64,000 nt of DNA from UBA1181 sp045226255 (GTDB taxonomy: Bacteria > Bacteroidota > Bacteroidia > Bacteroidales > Paludibacteraceae), in NCBI GenBank assembly GCA_045226255.1, contig JBGVCG010000001.1, positions 1 to 64,000 of the forward strand, given 5' to 3'. Made by a program: the position numbers and the translations under genes. The notes under the pieces are model-generated. The model made no database searches and had not been told where the DNA came from. It worked only from the letters and a program-made list of their open reading frames with translations. Shown one piece after another: positions 52,559 through 61,401 of the stretch; positions within the stretch are counted from its first letter, which is position 1; the number at the start of each line of letters is the position of its first letter.

Positions 52559-55114
52559 ATGGGAACATTCTTAGTTATAATTGCGATAATCATTGCGACA
52601 GTAATCATACAATCCAAGTTGGCTAATTTCACCATTCGCTTCCAACAATTGTCGGAAGCGGAAGAAGAAAACCGTAAATTGATAAAAAGACTGAGCGAAA
52701 TGGTGGCTCAGCTAAAAGCGGGAAGCGAACCTGTAGGGGACAACCGCACAGAGAACAACGTCAAGGAGAATCAGACGGCACCGACATTCACTGCCACAGG
52801 AAGGGTTGAACCCGTCAAGGATACTGCAAGAGTTGTCGAACCGGCTCCGAAAACCGAAACGGTTGAAAAGCTCAACACCGTAGAGAAAACCATCCCACAA
52901 AACGAGGAGGTGAAGGTGTCTGAGGAGATCAAGCAGACAAGTCCTGAACCAAAGGAAGAGCCTATTACTGTGCAAACGGAAGCGCCGAAGGAGCCCGCTC
53001 CTACTCCTTCCAGACAACCTGTCGAGGGGAACAGCAAGGCGGAACAACCTATCGCCAAAGCGACAGTCGCCCCTCAATCAAGCATCACGAAGAACAAACC
53101 GTTCGATTTGGGCAAGCCTATATCTTCAACCTCAACTCCGCAGAAGGAGAGCAAAGAGAAGAAGACGAACTACGAACAATTCATCGGAGAGAACCTCTTC
53201 GGGAAAATTGGCATCCTGATATTCGTCATAGGCATCGGATTCTTCGTGAAATATGCGATAGACAAGAACTGGATCAACGAAACCATGCGGACGATCTTAG
53301 GATTCGGCATCGGTGCGGGTTTGTTCGCCATCGGGCACAAGCTACGGGAGAAATACCGCACGTTCAGTTCCTTGCTCGTGGGAGGTTGCTTTGCGGTCTT
53401 CTTCCTGACGGATGCGATCGCCTACCATTACTACGAGCTATACAGCCAACCGATCGCATTCGCCATCCTCGTGGTGTCCACACTGCTCATGGTCACGCTT
53501 TCGATCCTGTACGACCGGCGTGAATTGGCCATCATAGCCCTGATAGGAGGATTTTTAGCGCCTTTCATCGTCAGCGGAGGCGGCGAGAAAGTGGCGAGCC
53601 TGTTAACTTACATCTTAGTACTGAACATCGGCATGTTCGCGCTCTCCATGTACAAGAAATGGAGCGAGCTGCCTATTCTATCCTTTGTGGCCACGACAAT
53701 CATCTCGATTCTCCTCGTCGCAAACATATGCGGACATGAGACGACGATGCTTCTCTTCTTCACCCTCTTCTATCTCATATTCCAGTTGCCGATCTTCCAA
53801 ATACTGAAGCTCCAAAGCACAGAAAAAATGAGTACGGCCCTGGTATCCACCATCCTATCCAATAACATCGTCTACTTCTCGTTAGGACAAATCCTGCTTT
53901 ATCAAATGGATGCGAACCAAATATACGAATGGGCGATCCATCCTAGCGCACTACTGTGCCTGTTCACCGCATTGGTCAACACGGGAATCCACATTTGGAT
54001 GCGGAAGGTCGGACATAACTTCTTGAAAGAGTTCACACTTGCGATGACCATCACTTTCATCACACTGTTCGTGCCAATACAATTCGACGGCAAGATTGTC
54101 TTCCTGATATGGGCGGCGGAAATGGTGCTACTATATTGGCTTCACATCCGCTCGAAGGCCCGTTCCTACGAGCTTGGCGCATTATGCCTTTTACTGGTGA
54201 CGATCATATGCTATGTCCTATGCATCATGGATCCGGACTACCACACGACGACAAACAAATTGTTCGCGAACCAATACTTCGTATCCAACATATTCACATC
54301 ATTCGCCTACCTTGCAATGGCCTTGTTGATGGAGAAGTACAAGGAGATATCCTCCAAATCCCAACTGTTGAATTACAACATTTTCAATCCGTTCTTCTAC
54401 ATCGCATCGATCCTGACGACTTACCTAGCCACCTGCGTCGAGCTATCGGGCTCCATCGAATCAAACGATTTGAGTTCGGCCTCAATCGGGTTATTCACAT
54501 CGGCCATGCTCCTGTTGATATGCTTCGCCCTCAGATACAGGTTCTCTTACGAGAAGCATGCAAGTTGCTACGTGGCCATGATGGCTTTGTCTGTCCTTGC
54601 ATTTCCTCTGAGCATAAGTTTCGTGGATTTACCCGCCGACAAACTGCCATTCGTCTTTTTGTTAGGAAACGGCATATTAGGGATTCTTTGCCTATGTCTG
54701 GTCTCCACGGATTATTACAAACGCAAACCATCGGATAAGGCATACACCATCTGCCTCAACCTGCTGGCCATGTTACAGATTGTCACGATGGTATACCTCA
54801 TCGCTAAACAAATGGGCTGCGGCAACTTCTCCATCGTCTTCTCGATCACCATGGGCGTGATAGGCTTCATCCAAATGTGTCTTGGCATGAAACTGCACAT
54901 GAAAATCATGCGTATCATCAGCCTATGCACCTTCGGTTTAGTGCTTGGCAAGTTGATCGCTGTGGATTTGTGGTCCATGCCTTCTCTGGGCAAGATCATC
55001 ACGTTCGTCCTGCTCGGACTTCTCCTGCTGATACTGTCATTCCTCTACCAAAAGCTGAAGAACGTGCTCTTCCAAGACGAAACCGAGAAAAAAGTGGAGG
55101 ATCAACAAGCATGA
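52559..55114 (+). CDS. DUF2339 multispanning membrane protein
   Basis: 851 residues. N-terminal membrane helix (LVIIAIIIATVIIQ), a coiled-coil/charged region (QLSEAEEENRKLIKRLSEMVAQL) and a long Pro/Thr/Glu-rich linker to about residue 195, then FIGENLFGKIGILIFVIGIGFFVKYAIDKNWI and some twenty further hydrophobic helices, matching DUF2339. Function unknown; a transport or envelope role has been supposed for the family. First gene after a 600-bp non-coding region. Confidence 0.8.
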   Translation: MGTFLVIIAIIIATVIIQSKLANFTIRFQQLSEAEEENRKLIKRLSEMVAQLKAGSEPVGDNRTENNVKENQTAPTFTATGRVEPVKDTARVVEPAPKTETVEKLNTVEKTIPQNEEVKVSEEIKQTSPEPKEEPITVQTEAPKEPAPTPSRQPVEGNSKAEQPIAKATVAPQSSITKNKPFDLGKPISSTSTPQKESKEKKTNYEQFIGENLFGKIGILIFVIGIGFFVKYAIDKNWINETMRTILGFGIGAGLFAIGHKLREKYRTFSSLLVGGCFAVFFLTDAIAYHYYELYSQPIAFAILVVSTLLMVTLSILYDRRELAIIALIGGFLAPFIVSGGGEKVASLLTYILVLNIGMFALSMYKKWSELPILSFVATTIISILLVANICGHETTMLLFFTLFYLIFQLPIFQILKLQSTEKMSTALVSTILSNNIVYFSLGQILLYQMDANQIYEWAIHPSALLCLFTALVNTGIHIWMRKVGHNFLKEFTLAMTITFITLFVPIQFDGKIVFLIWAAEMVLLYWLHIRSKARSYELGALCLLLVTIICYVLCIMDPDYHTTTNKLFANQYFVSNIFTSFAYLAMALLMEKYKEISSKSQLLNYNIFNPFFYIASILTTYLATCVELSGSIESNDLSSASIGLFTSAMLLLICFALRYRFSYEKHASCYVAMMALSVLAFPLSISFVDLPADKLPFVFLLGNGILGILCLCLVSTDYYKRKPSDKAYTICLNLLAMLQIVTMVYLIAKQMGCGNFSIVFSITMGVIGFIQMCLGMKLHMKIMRIISLCTFGLVLGKLIAVDLWSMPSLGKIITFVLLGLLLLILSFLYQKLKNVLFQDETEKKVEDQQA

Positions 55115-55130
55115 TATAGCACATCTTATC

Positions 55131-55160
55131 TTGTCCATTTAAACTCCATTCGTTACCTTT
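55131..55160 (+). promoter_or_regulatory. promoter of lipoprotein-topB operon
   Basis: TTG at 55131-55133, 19 bp, TACCTTTG at 55153-55160. The lipoprotein ATG follows at 55190. Confidence 0.72.
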
Positions 55161-55189
55161 GTGGTATGATTTTTCAAGGAGGAACAAAA

Positions 55190-55696
55190 ATGAAAAGATT
55201 TTCTCGTGTGCTTTTTCTGATAGGGATCGCGGCGACCGTGCTTTTGGGATCCTGCACCGATTCTTCCCTCTTCGGAGAGTGGAAATGTTACGATTTCACC
55301 ATAGCGGACACAACCGGCATACCGGCAGAACTCATCAAGAGCGGCGTCGAATCCGCCAAGAGCACAACCCTTTGCATCAACGAGGATTCAACCTACCGGG
55401 AGGATTATATTGTCGAGGACGCAGAAATCATCTCCACCTTAGGCAACTACAGCATCATGGGGGATAGCATATGCTTCTCGCCCGTCCAAATGGGGGGCAA
55501 GGAGTTGACGGACACCTCCGCCATCGAGTATAGATATATCGCTAACGACGAGCGGCTAGCGAACATCACTTTCCCTAAACGATACAAGTTCGAATTGAAG
55601 GATAAAAAGCTATTGCTCAAGGAATTGATATACAGCGGCGCCTCAAGAAGCAAAACAAACGAGACGACCATGTTCTACGAAAAGACGAGAAAATGA
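55190..55696 (+). CDS. lipocalin-like lipoprotein
   Basis: 168 residues from ATG 55190 (MKRFSRVLFLIGIAATVLLGSC); an ATG eight codons earlier lies too close to the promoter start point. Lipobox LGSC. Mature start SSLFGEWKCYDF and later YSIMGDSICFS and YKFELKDKKLLLKEL fit a small beta-barrel lipocalin-like fold. Overlaps topB by 4 bp (ATGA), an odd partner for a topoisomerase; it may simply share the promoter. Confidence 0.75.
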   Translation: MKRFSRVLFLIGIAATVLLGSCTDSSLFGEWKCYDFTIADTTGIPAELIKSGVESAKSTTLCINEDSTYREDYIVEDAEIISTLGNYSIMGDSICFSPVQMGGKELTDTSAIEYRYIANDERLANITFPKRYKFELKDKKLLLKELIYSGASRSKTNETTMFYEKTRK

Positions 55697-57819
55697 AGGT
55701 TTGCATCGCGGAGAAACCCAGCGTGGCAAGGGATATAGCGGCCGTTTTGGGGGCTACCACCCGCCGGGACGGTTACATTGAAGGGAACGGATACCAGGTC
55801 ACCTGGGTGTTCGGTCACCTCTGCACCCTGAAGGAACCCCACGAATACAACCCTGCATGGAAACGGTGGGACATCTATAGCCTGCCGATGATTCCCCAGA
55901 AGTTCGGCATCAAGCTCATCAACGACGAGGGCTCCATCAAGCAATTCCACATCATCGAAAGTCTCATCAAGAATGCGGAGGAGATCATCAACTGCGGGGA
56001 TGCCGGGCAAGAGGGCGAGCTCATCCAACGATGGGTGATGCAGATGGCGGGATGCAAATGCCCCGTCAAACGGCTCTGGACCTCCTCCCTGACAGAAGAG
56101 GCGCTCAAGGAGGGCTTCAACAACCTCCACCCGCAATCGGACTACGACAAACTGTACGAGGCCGGGGCCATGCGCGCCATAGGCGACTGGCTCTTAGGCA
56201 TGAACGCCACACGTCTCTACACCATGAAGTACGGCGGCAACAAGCAGGTGCTCTCCATCGGAAGGGTGCAGACGCCTACCCTCGCTTTGGTCGTGAAGAG
56301 GCACCTGGAGATCGTCAATTTCAAGCCGGAGCAATACTGGGAGCTGAAGACCGTCTACCGCGACACCACCTTCGCCGCCACAAAAGGCAAATTCACCACG
56401 GAGGAGGAGGGAAGACAATTCCTTCAAGAGGTGCAAAACAGTGAGTTCACCGTCACCGACGTGACCACCAAGAAGGGTGTGGAATTCGCCCCACGGCTGT
56501 TCGACCTCACCTCGCTCCAAGTGGAGTGCAACAAGAAATATGCCTTCTCCGCCGAGGAGACCCTGAAACTGATCCAATCGCTCTACGAGAAGAAGGTCAC
56601 CACCTACCCTCGTGTGGACAACACCTACCTGAGCGACGACATATACCCTAAGATCCCGAACATCATGCGGGGCATGACAAGGTACGAAGCGCTCACGCAA
56701 AGCGTCCTGGCGAATAAGATACCGAAGACCAAACGTGTGTTCGACAACAGCAAGGTGACCGACCACCACGCCATCATCCCGACGGGCGTCAACCCGACGA
56801 ACCTCACGGCCGACGAATGGAAGGTGTACGACCTCGTGGCGAAACGCTTCATCGCCAACTTCTACCCAGACTGCCAGATCTCCACCACCACCGTCATGGG
56901 ACAGGTAGAAAGCATCGAGTTCAAGGCAAACGGTAAGCAGATCCTCTCGCCAGGCTGGCGTGCCATCTACGACAAAGAGAAGAACGAGGAGGCCCCCAAC
57001 GACGAGGAGAAGACACTGCCCGCCTTCACGAAAGGAGAGCATGGTCCGCACACCCCAGATCTGGCGGAGAAATGGACCACCGCCCCGAAACCCTACACGG
57101 AAGCCACCCTGCTCCGCGCCATGGAGACGGCAGGCAAGCAGATGGAGGACGGAGAACTGCGCGACCTGCTGAAGGAGAACGGTATCGGCAGACCTTCCAC
57201 GCGGGCCAACATCATCGAAACTCTCTTCAAGCGCAACTACATGCGCAAGGAGAAAAAGAATATCATTGCCACGCAAACCGGCATCGACCTCATCGCAACC
57301 ATCCAGCAAGAGTTGCTGAAGTCCGCCGAACTGACCGGACAATGGGAGAAGCGCCTACGTATGATTGAGAAAAGCACCTACGACAGCGCCACCTTCATGA
57401 CGGAGCTGAAGACCATGGTGACGGAGATCGTCCAAAGCGTGAAATACGACAACCAACGCACCATCACCATCGAGGAGAAGAAAGCGGAGGAAGAGAAGAA
57501 AAAAACGTCTAAACCTCGCACCAAGACGGTAAAGAAGGAGAAGACGGAAGAGCCTCAACCTACCACGGATGCCAAGCAGGCACAGCCTCAACCAGAAGCG
57601 CAACCACAGCCTCAACCACAACAAGCAGCCCCCCCACCCGCCACCATCGTCGGCATGACCTGCCCACTCTGCGGAAAGGGAACGATCGTCAAGGGAAGAA
57701 CCGCCTACGGATGCTCCGAATGGAAAGGGGGTTGCCCGCTCCGCCTGCCCATCGAAGTGGACGGGAAGGAGCAAAGCACAGAGGATCTACTGAAACAATT
57801 GAAGAGGCTCAAACAATAA
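55693..57819 (+). CDS. topB: DNA topoisomerase III
   Basis: 708 residues, type IA. TOPRIM KVCIAEKPSVARDIAAVLG and DAGQEGELIQRWV; RLWTSSLTEEALKEGF; active-site Tyr305 in TYPRVDNTYLSDDI (usual TYPRTDS); HHAIIPTG; GIGRPSTRANIIETL. A Lys-rich then Gln/Pro-repeat linker (QPQPEAQPQPQPQQ) precedes a C-terminal zinc ribbon (CPLCG...GCSEWKGGC). Decatenates DNA and works with RecQ, a homolog of which is at 11744. The last codons (KRLKQ) are also found as DNA repeats at 58859 and 59652. Confidence 0.95.
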   Translation: MKVCIAEKPSVARDIAAVLGATTRRDGYIEGNGYQVTWVFGHLCTLKEPHEYNPAWKRWDIYSLPMIPQKFGIKLINDEGSIKQFHIIESLIKNAEEIINCGDAGQEGELIQRWVMQMAGCKCPVKRLWTSSLTEEALKEGFNNLHPQSDYDKLYEAGAMRAIGDWLLGMNATRLYTMKYGGNKQVLSIGRVQTPTLALVVKRHLEIVNFKPEQYWELKTVYRDTTFAATKGKFTTEEEGRQFLQEVQNSEFTVTDVTTKKGVEFAPRLFDLTSLQVECNKKYAFSAEETLKLIQSLYEKKVTTYPRVDNTYLSDDIYPKIPNIMRGMTRYEALTQSVLANKIPKTKRVFDNSKVTDHHAIIPTGVNPTNLTADEWKVYDLVAKRFIANFYPDCQISTTTVMGQVESIEFKANGKQILSPGWRAIYDKEKNEEAPNDEEKTLPAFTKGEHGPHTPDLAEKWTTAPKPYTEATLLRAMETAGKQMEDGELRDLLKENGIGRPSTRANIIETLFKRNYMRKEKKNIIATQTGIDLIATIQQELLKSAELTGQWEKRLRMIEKSTYDSATFMTELKTMVTEIVQSVKYDNQRTITIEEKKAEEEKKKTSKPRTKTVKKEKTEEPQPTTDAKQAQPQPEAQPQPQPQQAAPPPATIVGMTCPLCGKGTIVKGRTAYGCSEWKGGCPLRLPIEVDGKEQSTEDLLKQLKRLKQ

Positions 57820-57820
57820 A
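57801..57820. repeat. topB-tail repeat, copy A (source)
   Basis: GAAGAGGCTCAAACAATAAA, the final codons and stop of topB. Near-identical copies lie at 58859 and 59652, each likewise just before a terminator hairpin of the downstream minus-strand paralog. Confidence 0.85.
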
Positions 57821-57823
57821 AAA

Positions 57824-57844
57824 GGGGAATCGCAACGACTCCCC
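57824..57844 (-). terminator. terminator of 57870 gene
   Basis: GGGGA...TCCCC with an inner TCG/CGA (57824-57844); on minus the hairpin is followed by T6 (57823-57818). A near-copy is at 59676-59696. Confidence 0.8.
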
Positions 57845-57869
57845 TTCCTCATACCCTCATGGTAAATAA

Positions 57870-58673
57870 TTATGGCACGACCACCTTAACCGGCCGTCCG
57901 TTTCCAACCTTCACCACATAAACACCCGAATTTAACGACAAAACACCATCACTACCCCTGTAAACTTGTACACCATCCACCGTGTACACCGCATACGGGA
58001 TACCCTCACTCTCCACAAACAAAGAAGAAGGTCCTGTATGGATTTTACCGACATTATCCATGGCAAAAAGGGAAACGCCTGTAGGTACAGCATACCACAC
58101 ACTATTTAAAATCGTCACATCCGCATCAGGCATAGGGAATTCTTCATGATACCATACATCAGTGTTTAAGCTGCCTAAAGAATCCAGCCCACCATACACC
58201 GTGCCATTTATACTATTTTCCCTGACAATTTTTTCCGCTTCCTCCAATGATTCATATTCGCCATTCCAACCCGTAGGTTCAAGCAGGAGTTGGGATATGT
58301 CGCATATAGAGCAAGTCGTAATCCAATTAAGATCTGTTCCATTACAAGGTTCCAATGTAAGGCCATTCGACACAATAGTACCAACCTTAACATCACACTG
58401 CACCACATAATAGTTGGAATGCCACTCCTCATCACAGATTTCATCCATAGGGATATACCGAATATCTTCGTATTCATAACGTGGAGTCCAAGATTGATTG
58501 TCTGGGACTTCACCACTATAGATGTACGACACCGTCCGAATCTTCGGCGTTACTTCCACCGAGTCATTTGGAAGATATGGATCACTACCATCCTGATTAT
58601 CATCAGCATACGCACTACCACTTCCCATCAACACCCAAAAAACTGTAATTAAAAAAGATAAATTGTGTTTCAT
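57870..58673 (-). CDS. secreted protein with short T9SS-type tail, paralog 1
   Basis: 267 residues from ATG 58673 (MKHNLSFLITVFWVLMGSGSAYA signal peptide). The central part has several Cys (CDEEWH, CDVKVG, EPCNGT, TTCSICD) and no recognised domain. The end (MPDADVTILNSVWYAVP, GPSSLFVESEGIPYAVYTVD, SGVYVVKVGNGRPVKVVVP) is a T9SS-like tail and is closely paralogous to the protein at 59724-60488. Probably cell-surface; function unknown. Part of a local duplication (see pseudogene 58992-59399). Confidence 0.75.
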   Translation of the reverse strand: MKHNLSFLITVFWVLMGSGSAYADDNQDGSDPYLPNDSVEVTPKIRTVSYIYSGEVPDNQSWTPRYEYEDIRYIPMDEICDEEWHSNYYVVQCDVKVGTIVSNGLTLEPCNGTDLNWITTCSICDISQLLLEPTGWNGEYESLEEAEKIVRENSINGTVYGGLDSLGSLNTDVWYHEEFPMPDADVTILNSVWYAVPTGVSLFAMDNVGKIHTGPSSLFVESEGIPYAVYTVDGVQVYRGSDGVLSLNSGVYVVKVGNGRPVKVVVP

Positions 58674-58741
58674 AAGCATTAAATTATTATTGAACTAAAC
58701 CTATATAAACAACAATACTACGATTCTTCCAGAGAACCGAA

Positions 58742-58749
58742 CAAATGTA
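58742..58749 (-). promoter_or_regulatory. -7 box (TACATTTG) of 57870 gene
   Basis: Plus-strand CAAATGTA, 69 bp before the ATG; no -33 at standard spacing. Confidence 0.3.
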
Positions 58750-58858
58750 ATAAAAATCCAAGAAAAAAAGATGGATATTAAGCCAAAGCCATTTTTTCTC
58801 AGATGAAAGAGCATCAACCTGCCCCGAAGCAAAGTACGGGACATCTGATAAACCAGCG

Positions 58859-58915
58859 GAAGAGACTCAAACAATAAAAGTGAGAGAGGGAAAGTATCAC
58901 TACTTCCCCTCTCTC
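58859..58915. repeat. topB-tail repeat, copy B, with terminator hairpin
   Basis: GAAGAGACTCAAACAATAAA (58859-58878) matches the topB end except one base, though no topB gene is here. A hairpin GAGAGAGGG/CCCTCTCTC (about 58882-58914) follows, the decayed equivalent of the terminators at 57824 and 59676. Confidence 0.75.
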
Positions 58916-58991
58916 TCCACTGTCAGAATCATCAACCTTAAATAAACCAACCTTAAACGTCCACAAAACCTATTATCAACTAAAAACTTCT

Positions 58992-59399
58992 ACGTATTAC
59001 AGAACCAACATCTTGACGGGAAGGTCCGTTGCCCAACTCCATGATGCGAAGGGGGGAACAACTCGGCATAATCATTACATTTATATGCCAGCACCCCACT
59101 CTCCATGAAGAGGGAACAACTCACAACATCACACTCGGACCATCCACGTGGATGGATAAATATAAAAACGAGGACCGCCAGCCTACACTGGCTTTGAAAC
59201 AGAATTAGGCAATGCCCAATCTGGAAAGAACACAACATCAATATCCGGCACTATAAAACATCCTCAGCATACGCATTGCGCACCTTCAGACGCACCCAAG
59301 GCAGAATCAGCAGACCCATCCTGCGGACAAACCTCCGCACATAAGTCACCAATCCCTATCACAAGGGAGCATGCCATAAAACGAATAATTTTTTTTCAT
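58992..59399 (-). pseudogene. decayed third copy of the secreted paralog
   Basis: Aligned by eye with 59724-60488. The C-terminal part is recognisable: GAACAACTCACAACATCACA and CACGTGGATGGA match TCACACCGTCACACTCGACC and ACGTGGATGGA; further along AACACAACAT and ATCCGGCA match the segment coding MPDADVVFVQ. The reading frame is broken and roughly half the middle is missing. An ATG with KK codons at 59399 sits at the position of the original start. It lies between two intact copies. Confidence 0.75.
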
Positions 59400-59723
59400 A
59401 CGCTTAAATTGTCCTATATATTGTTATCCTAAATGTCTATACTAAATTGCTCTATTATAATTTGCGCACAAACTCCACCTGCAAAGTTAACAAAAAATAA
59501 ATTAAACAAAAGAAAATTCAGATTTTTTTGAGTAAAAACTCATAAAAATACAATATACGCCCCCACCGTCCTTTCACGTAGATGAGGCAGAGCGGAATTA
59601 TTCGTTCCGCATATCCGGAACAATATATCGTATAATCAGCACTGCCCACTAAAAGAGGCTCAAACAATAGGAAAAGGGGAATCGCGACGACTCCCCTTCC
59701 TCAAAAATATATTTTCTGAACAT
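59400..59723. other. intergenic part of the duplication
   Basis: AT-rich former promoter area of the pseudogene, then GCGGAA/TTCCGC hairpin arms at 59592-59610, then the topB-tail repeat copy C and the terminator of the 59724 gene. No gene. Confidence 0.5.
59652..59696. repeat. topB-tail repeat, copy C, with terminator
   Basis: AAGAGGCTCAAACAATA (59653-59669) is identical to the topB end, followed by GGGGAATCGCGACGACTCCCC (59676-59696), one base different from the terminator at 57824-57844. On minus it terminates the 59724-60488 gene (T4 tract). Confidence 0.85.
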
Positions 59724-60488
59724 TTACGGGACAACCACCTTAACGGACGACCCGTCGCCTAACTTCACAAAGTAAATTCCCGGATTCAGCGACACAGCAT
59801 AGTCACTGCCCGTATAGACCAATGTTCCATTCTCCGCGAAGACAGAATAACTCACACCGTCACACTCGACCATCAACGTGGATGGACCCGCATAAACGCG
59901 AGGGCCACTAACCTGCGCAGTCTTCGAAACAGACATCGGCACCGCCCAATTTTGAACGAACACAACATCTGCATCCGGCATAATAAAATATCGCTGACAA
60001 GGAGGCAGAGGCGGAGGACCAAATTCACAATCCACACTAGTTTGTTGGATTTCCGCATCCCCCTCCATCTGACCGTACGCAGCAGAATAATGGCTCAGTG
60101 CCATCACGCACACAGGAAGAGTCGTCACGGAAGAATAAGCATATCCAGAGCCTGGATCAATAACACCAAACCACACGGTATCTCCAACCATAACATTGTA
60201 TTCAATGATGTTTCGATAAACCGAATAGTAATCGGGCAAATCATCACAATACTCGTCTGCGGTCGTAAAGCGACCTTCCTTTTCTGTTCCCGAGAAACGC
60301 AAATCGCTGATCCTCGGATTGTCTCCAAGATTCCTCAGGACACGCATCTTAACCGCACCCTCTGATACACCTGCCGCTACAGAATCACCATCTGCGGAGA
60401 CAAGGCCAACATCTTGTGCCCCCTGTGCAAGCATACCCTCGCCACACAAGAAGCAAAATAACCCTAAAATGAACAAACGTTTTTTCAT
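59724..60488 (-). CDS. secreted protein with short T9SS-type tail, paralog 2
   Basis: 254 residues from ATG 60488 (MKKRLFILGLFCFLCGEGMLAQ signal peptide); in-frame upstream sequence is promoter DNA. The N-terminal half is unique, with YCDDLPDYYSVYRNIIEYNVMVGDTVW. The C-terminal half matches the 57870 protein: MPDADVVFVQNWAVP, GPSTLMVECDGVSYSVFAENG, PGIYFVKLGDGSSVKVVVP. Surface-exported via T9SS by inference. Own promoter at 60531-60560. Confidence 0.77.
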   Translation of the reverse strand: MKKRLFILGLFCFLCGEGMLAQGAQDVGLVSADGDSVAAGVSEGAVKMRVLRNLGDNPRISDLRFSGTEKEGRFTTADEYCDDLPDYYSVYRNIIEYNVMVGDTVWFGVIDPGSGYAYSSVTTLPVCVMALSHYSAAYGQMEGDAEIQQTSVDCEFGPPPLPPCQRYFIMPDADVVFVQNWAVPMSVSKTAQVSGPRVYAGPSTLMVECDGVSYSVFAENGTLVYTGSDYAVSLNPGIYFVKLGDGSSVKVVVP

Positions 60489-60530
60489 AAGCAGCTGTTC
60501 TTTATGAGAAAAATCCAACAATACGTTTCG

Positions 60531-60560
60531 CAAATATACGGTAAAAATCAAAAAAAACAA
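60531..60560 (-). promoter_or_regulatory. promoter of 59724 gene
   Basis: On minus: TTG (60560-60558), 19 bp, TATATTTG (60538-60531), start point about 37 bp before the ATG. Confidence 0.68.
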
Positions 60561-60604
60561 CGGAAGAATCAAATTTAACATAGACACACCTTTAAAATTG
60601 ATGC

Positions 60605-60636
60605 AAAAAAAATCGGGACCCCACAGGAGATCCCGA
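60605..60636 (-). terminator. terminator of 60660 gene
   Basis: On minus: TCGGGA (60636-60631), loop, TCCCGA (60618-60613), T8 (60612-60605). Confidence 0.9.
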
Positions 60637-60659
60637 CTTATATATTTCCCGACGAAACC

Positions 60660-61322
60660 TTACGGAAGCCTCAAGCCGAAGCAAGCGGAGAAGGAACGAC
60701 CCTTGTAGGCGGGTTGTTTCACATTCGCATTCATGTTCGTACAACCGATTTCCGCATTCAATTTCAACACCATGAAGTCATAGATGAAACGAATTCCACC
60801 ACACAAACCGAAATCGAAACGGTTCAAACGTGGATTGTCTCCACCATAGGTGTTATATTCCAGCGTACTAAAACCATTTTCCTGTTCGTACAAGTCTGAA
60901 GACTGGGAATATTTACCCGCAATACCATAACCGAAATACGGACCGCCCAATATCTGCATACCCGCTTTACGCGAGAAGGTGATGTTGAAAGCGAACTCCA
61001 ACGGAGCCTCTATGGACATGGCTGTCACGTCATAGTCCCATACATATCCATCATAAGCGGTATAGGTGAAACCCTTGCTCTCGAACGTCAACGAAGGACA
61101 GAAGGATGTCCATGCATAAAACAACGGAATATCAGCACCCGCACCCGCACGGAACAGAGGTTTGTACTCCGCCGATTTCTCGCTGATGGTAGTATATGTC
61201 ACACCACCATCGATGATAAAATGATTCCCGTCAAATGGAGAGAACTGCTTATAAGGACTAATCTGGGCAGCCGCTCCGAACGCACATATTGAGGCTATTA
61301 TCGCCGCAAAAATCTTCTTCAT
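60660..61322 (-). CDS. outer-membrane beta-barrel protein (PorT/OMP_b-brl type)
   Basis: 220 residues. Signal peptide ending GAAAQ, then strands typical of 8-stranded Bacteroidetes barrels: GNHFIIDGGVTYTT, LFRAGAGADIPLFY, LEFAFNITFSRKAGMQILGGPYFGYGIAGKY, FDFGLCGGIRFIYD, ending FSACFGLRLP with the terminal aromatic/hydrophobic residue. Outer-membrane protein of unknown partner. Single gene with its own promoter and terminator. Confidence 0.82.
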   Translation of the reverse strand: MKKIFAAIIASICAFGAAAQISPYKQFSPFDGNHFIIDGGVTYTTISEKSAEYKPLFRAGAGADIPLFYAWTSFCPSLTFESKGFTYTAYDGYVWDYDVTAMSIEAPLEFAFNITFSRKAGMQILGGPYFGYGIAGKYSQSSDLYEQENGFSTLEYNTYGGDNPRLNRFDFGLCGGIRFIYDFMVLKLNAEIGCTNMNANVKQPAYKGRSFSACFGLRLP

Positions 61323-61361
61323 ATTGAACTGTACACTAAAATCGTTAACAAATGACGGGTG

Positions 61362-61390
61362 CGAATTTAGTTAAATTTTATAAAAAACAA
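61362..61390 (-). promoter_or_regulatory. promoter of 60660 gene
   Basis: On minus: TTG (61390-61388, in ATTTG), 18 bp, TAAATTCG (61369-61362), a TAnnTTCG variant; about 40 bp before the ATG. Confidence 0.5.
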
Positions 61391-61401
61391 ATCACTTTCG
61401 C

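Noticed and set aside
56194..57342. 382-codon minus-strand frame
   Set aside because: Antisense to topB; composition (Gly/Val/Leu/Arg) is typical of a shadow of a biased gene.
58990..59241. 83-codon minus-strand frame starting MMLCSF
   Set aside because: Out-of-frame read of the decayed paralog; the equivalent wrong frame of the intact copy (59873-60058) gives a similar peptide, which shows DNA homology, not coding.
60489..60587. N-terminal extension of the 59724 protein
   Set aside because: It overlaps the promoter at 60531-60560 and precedes a clear signal peptide.
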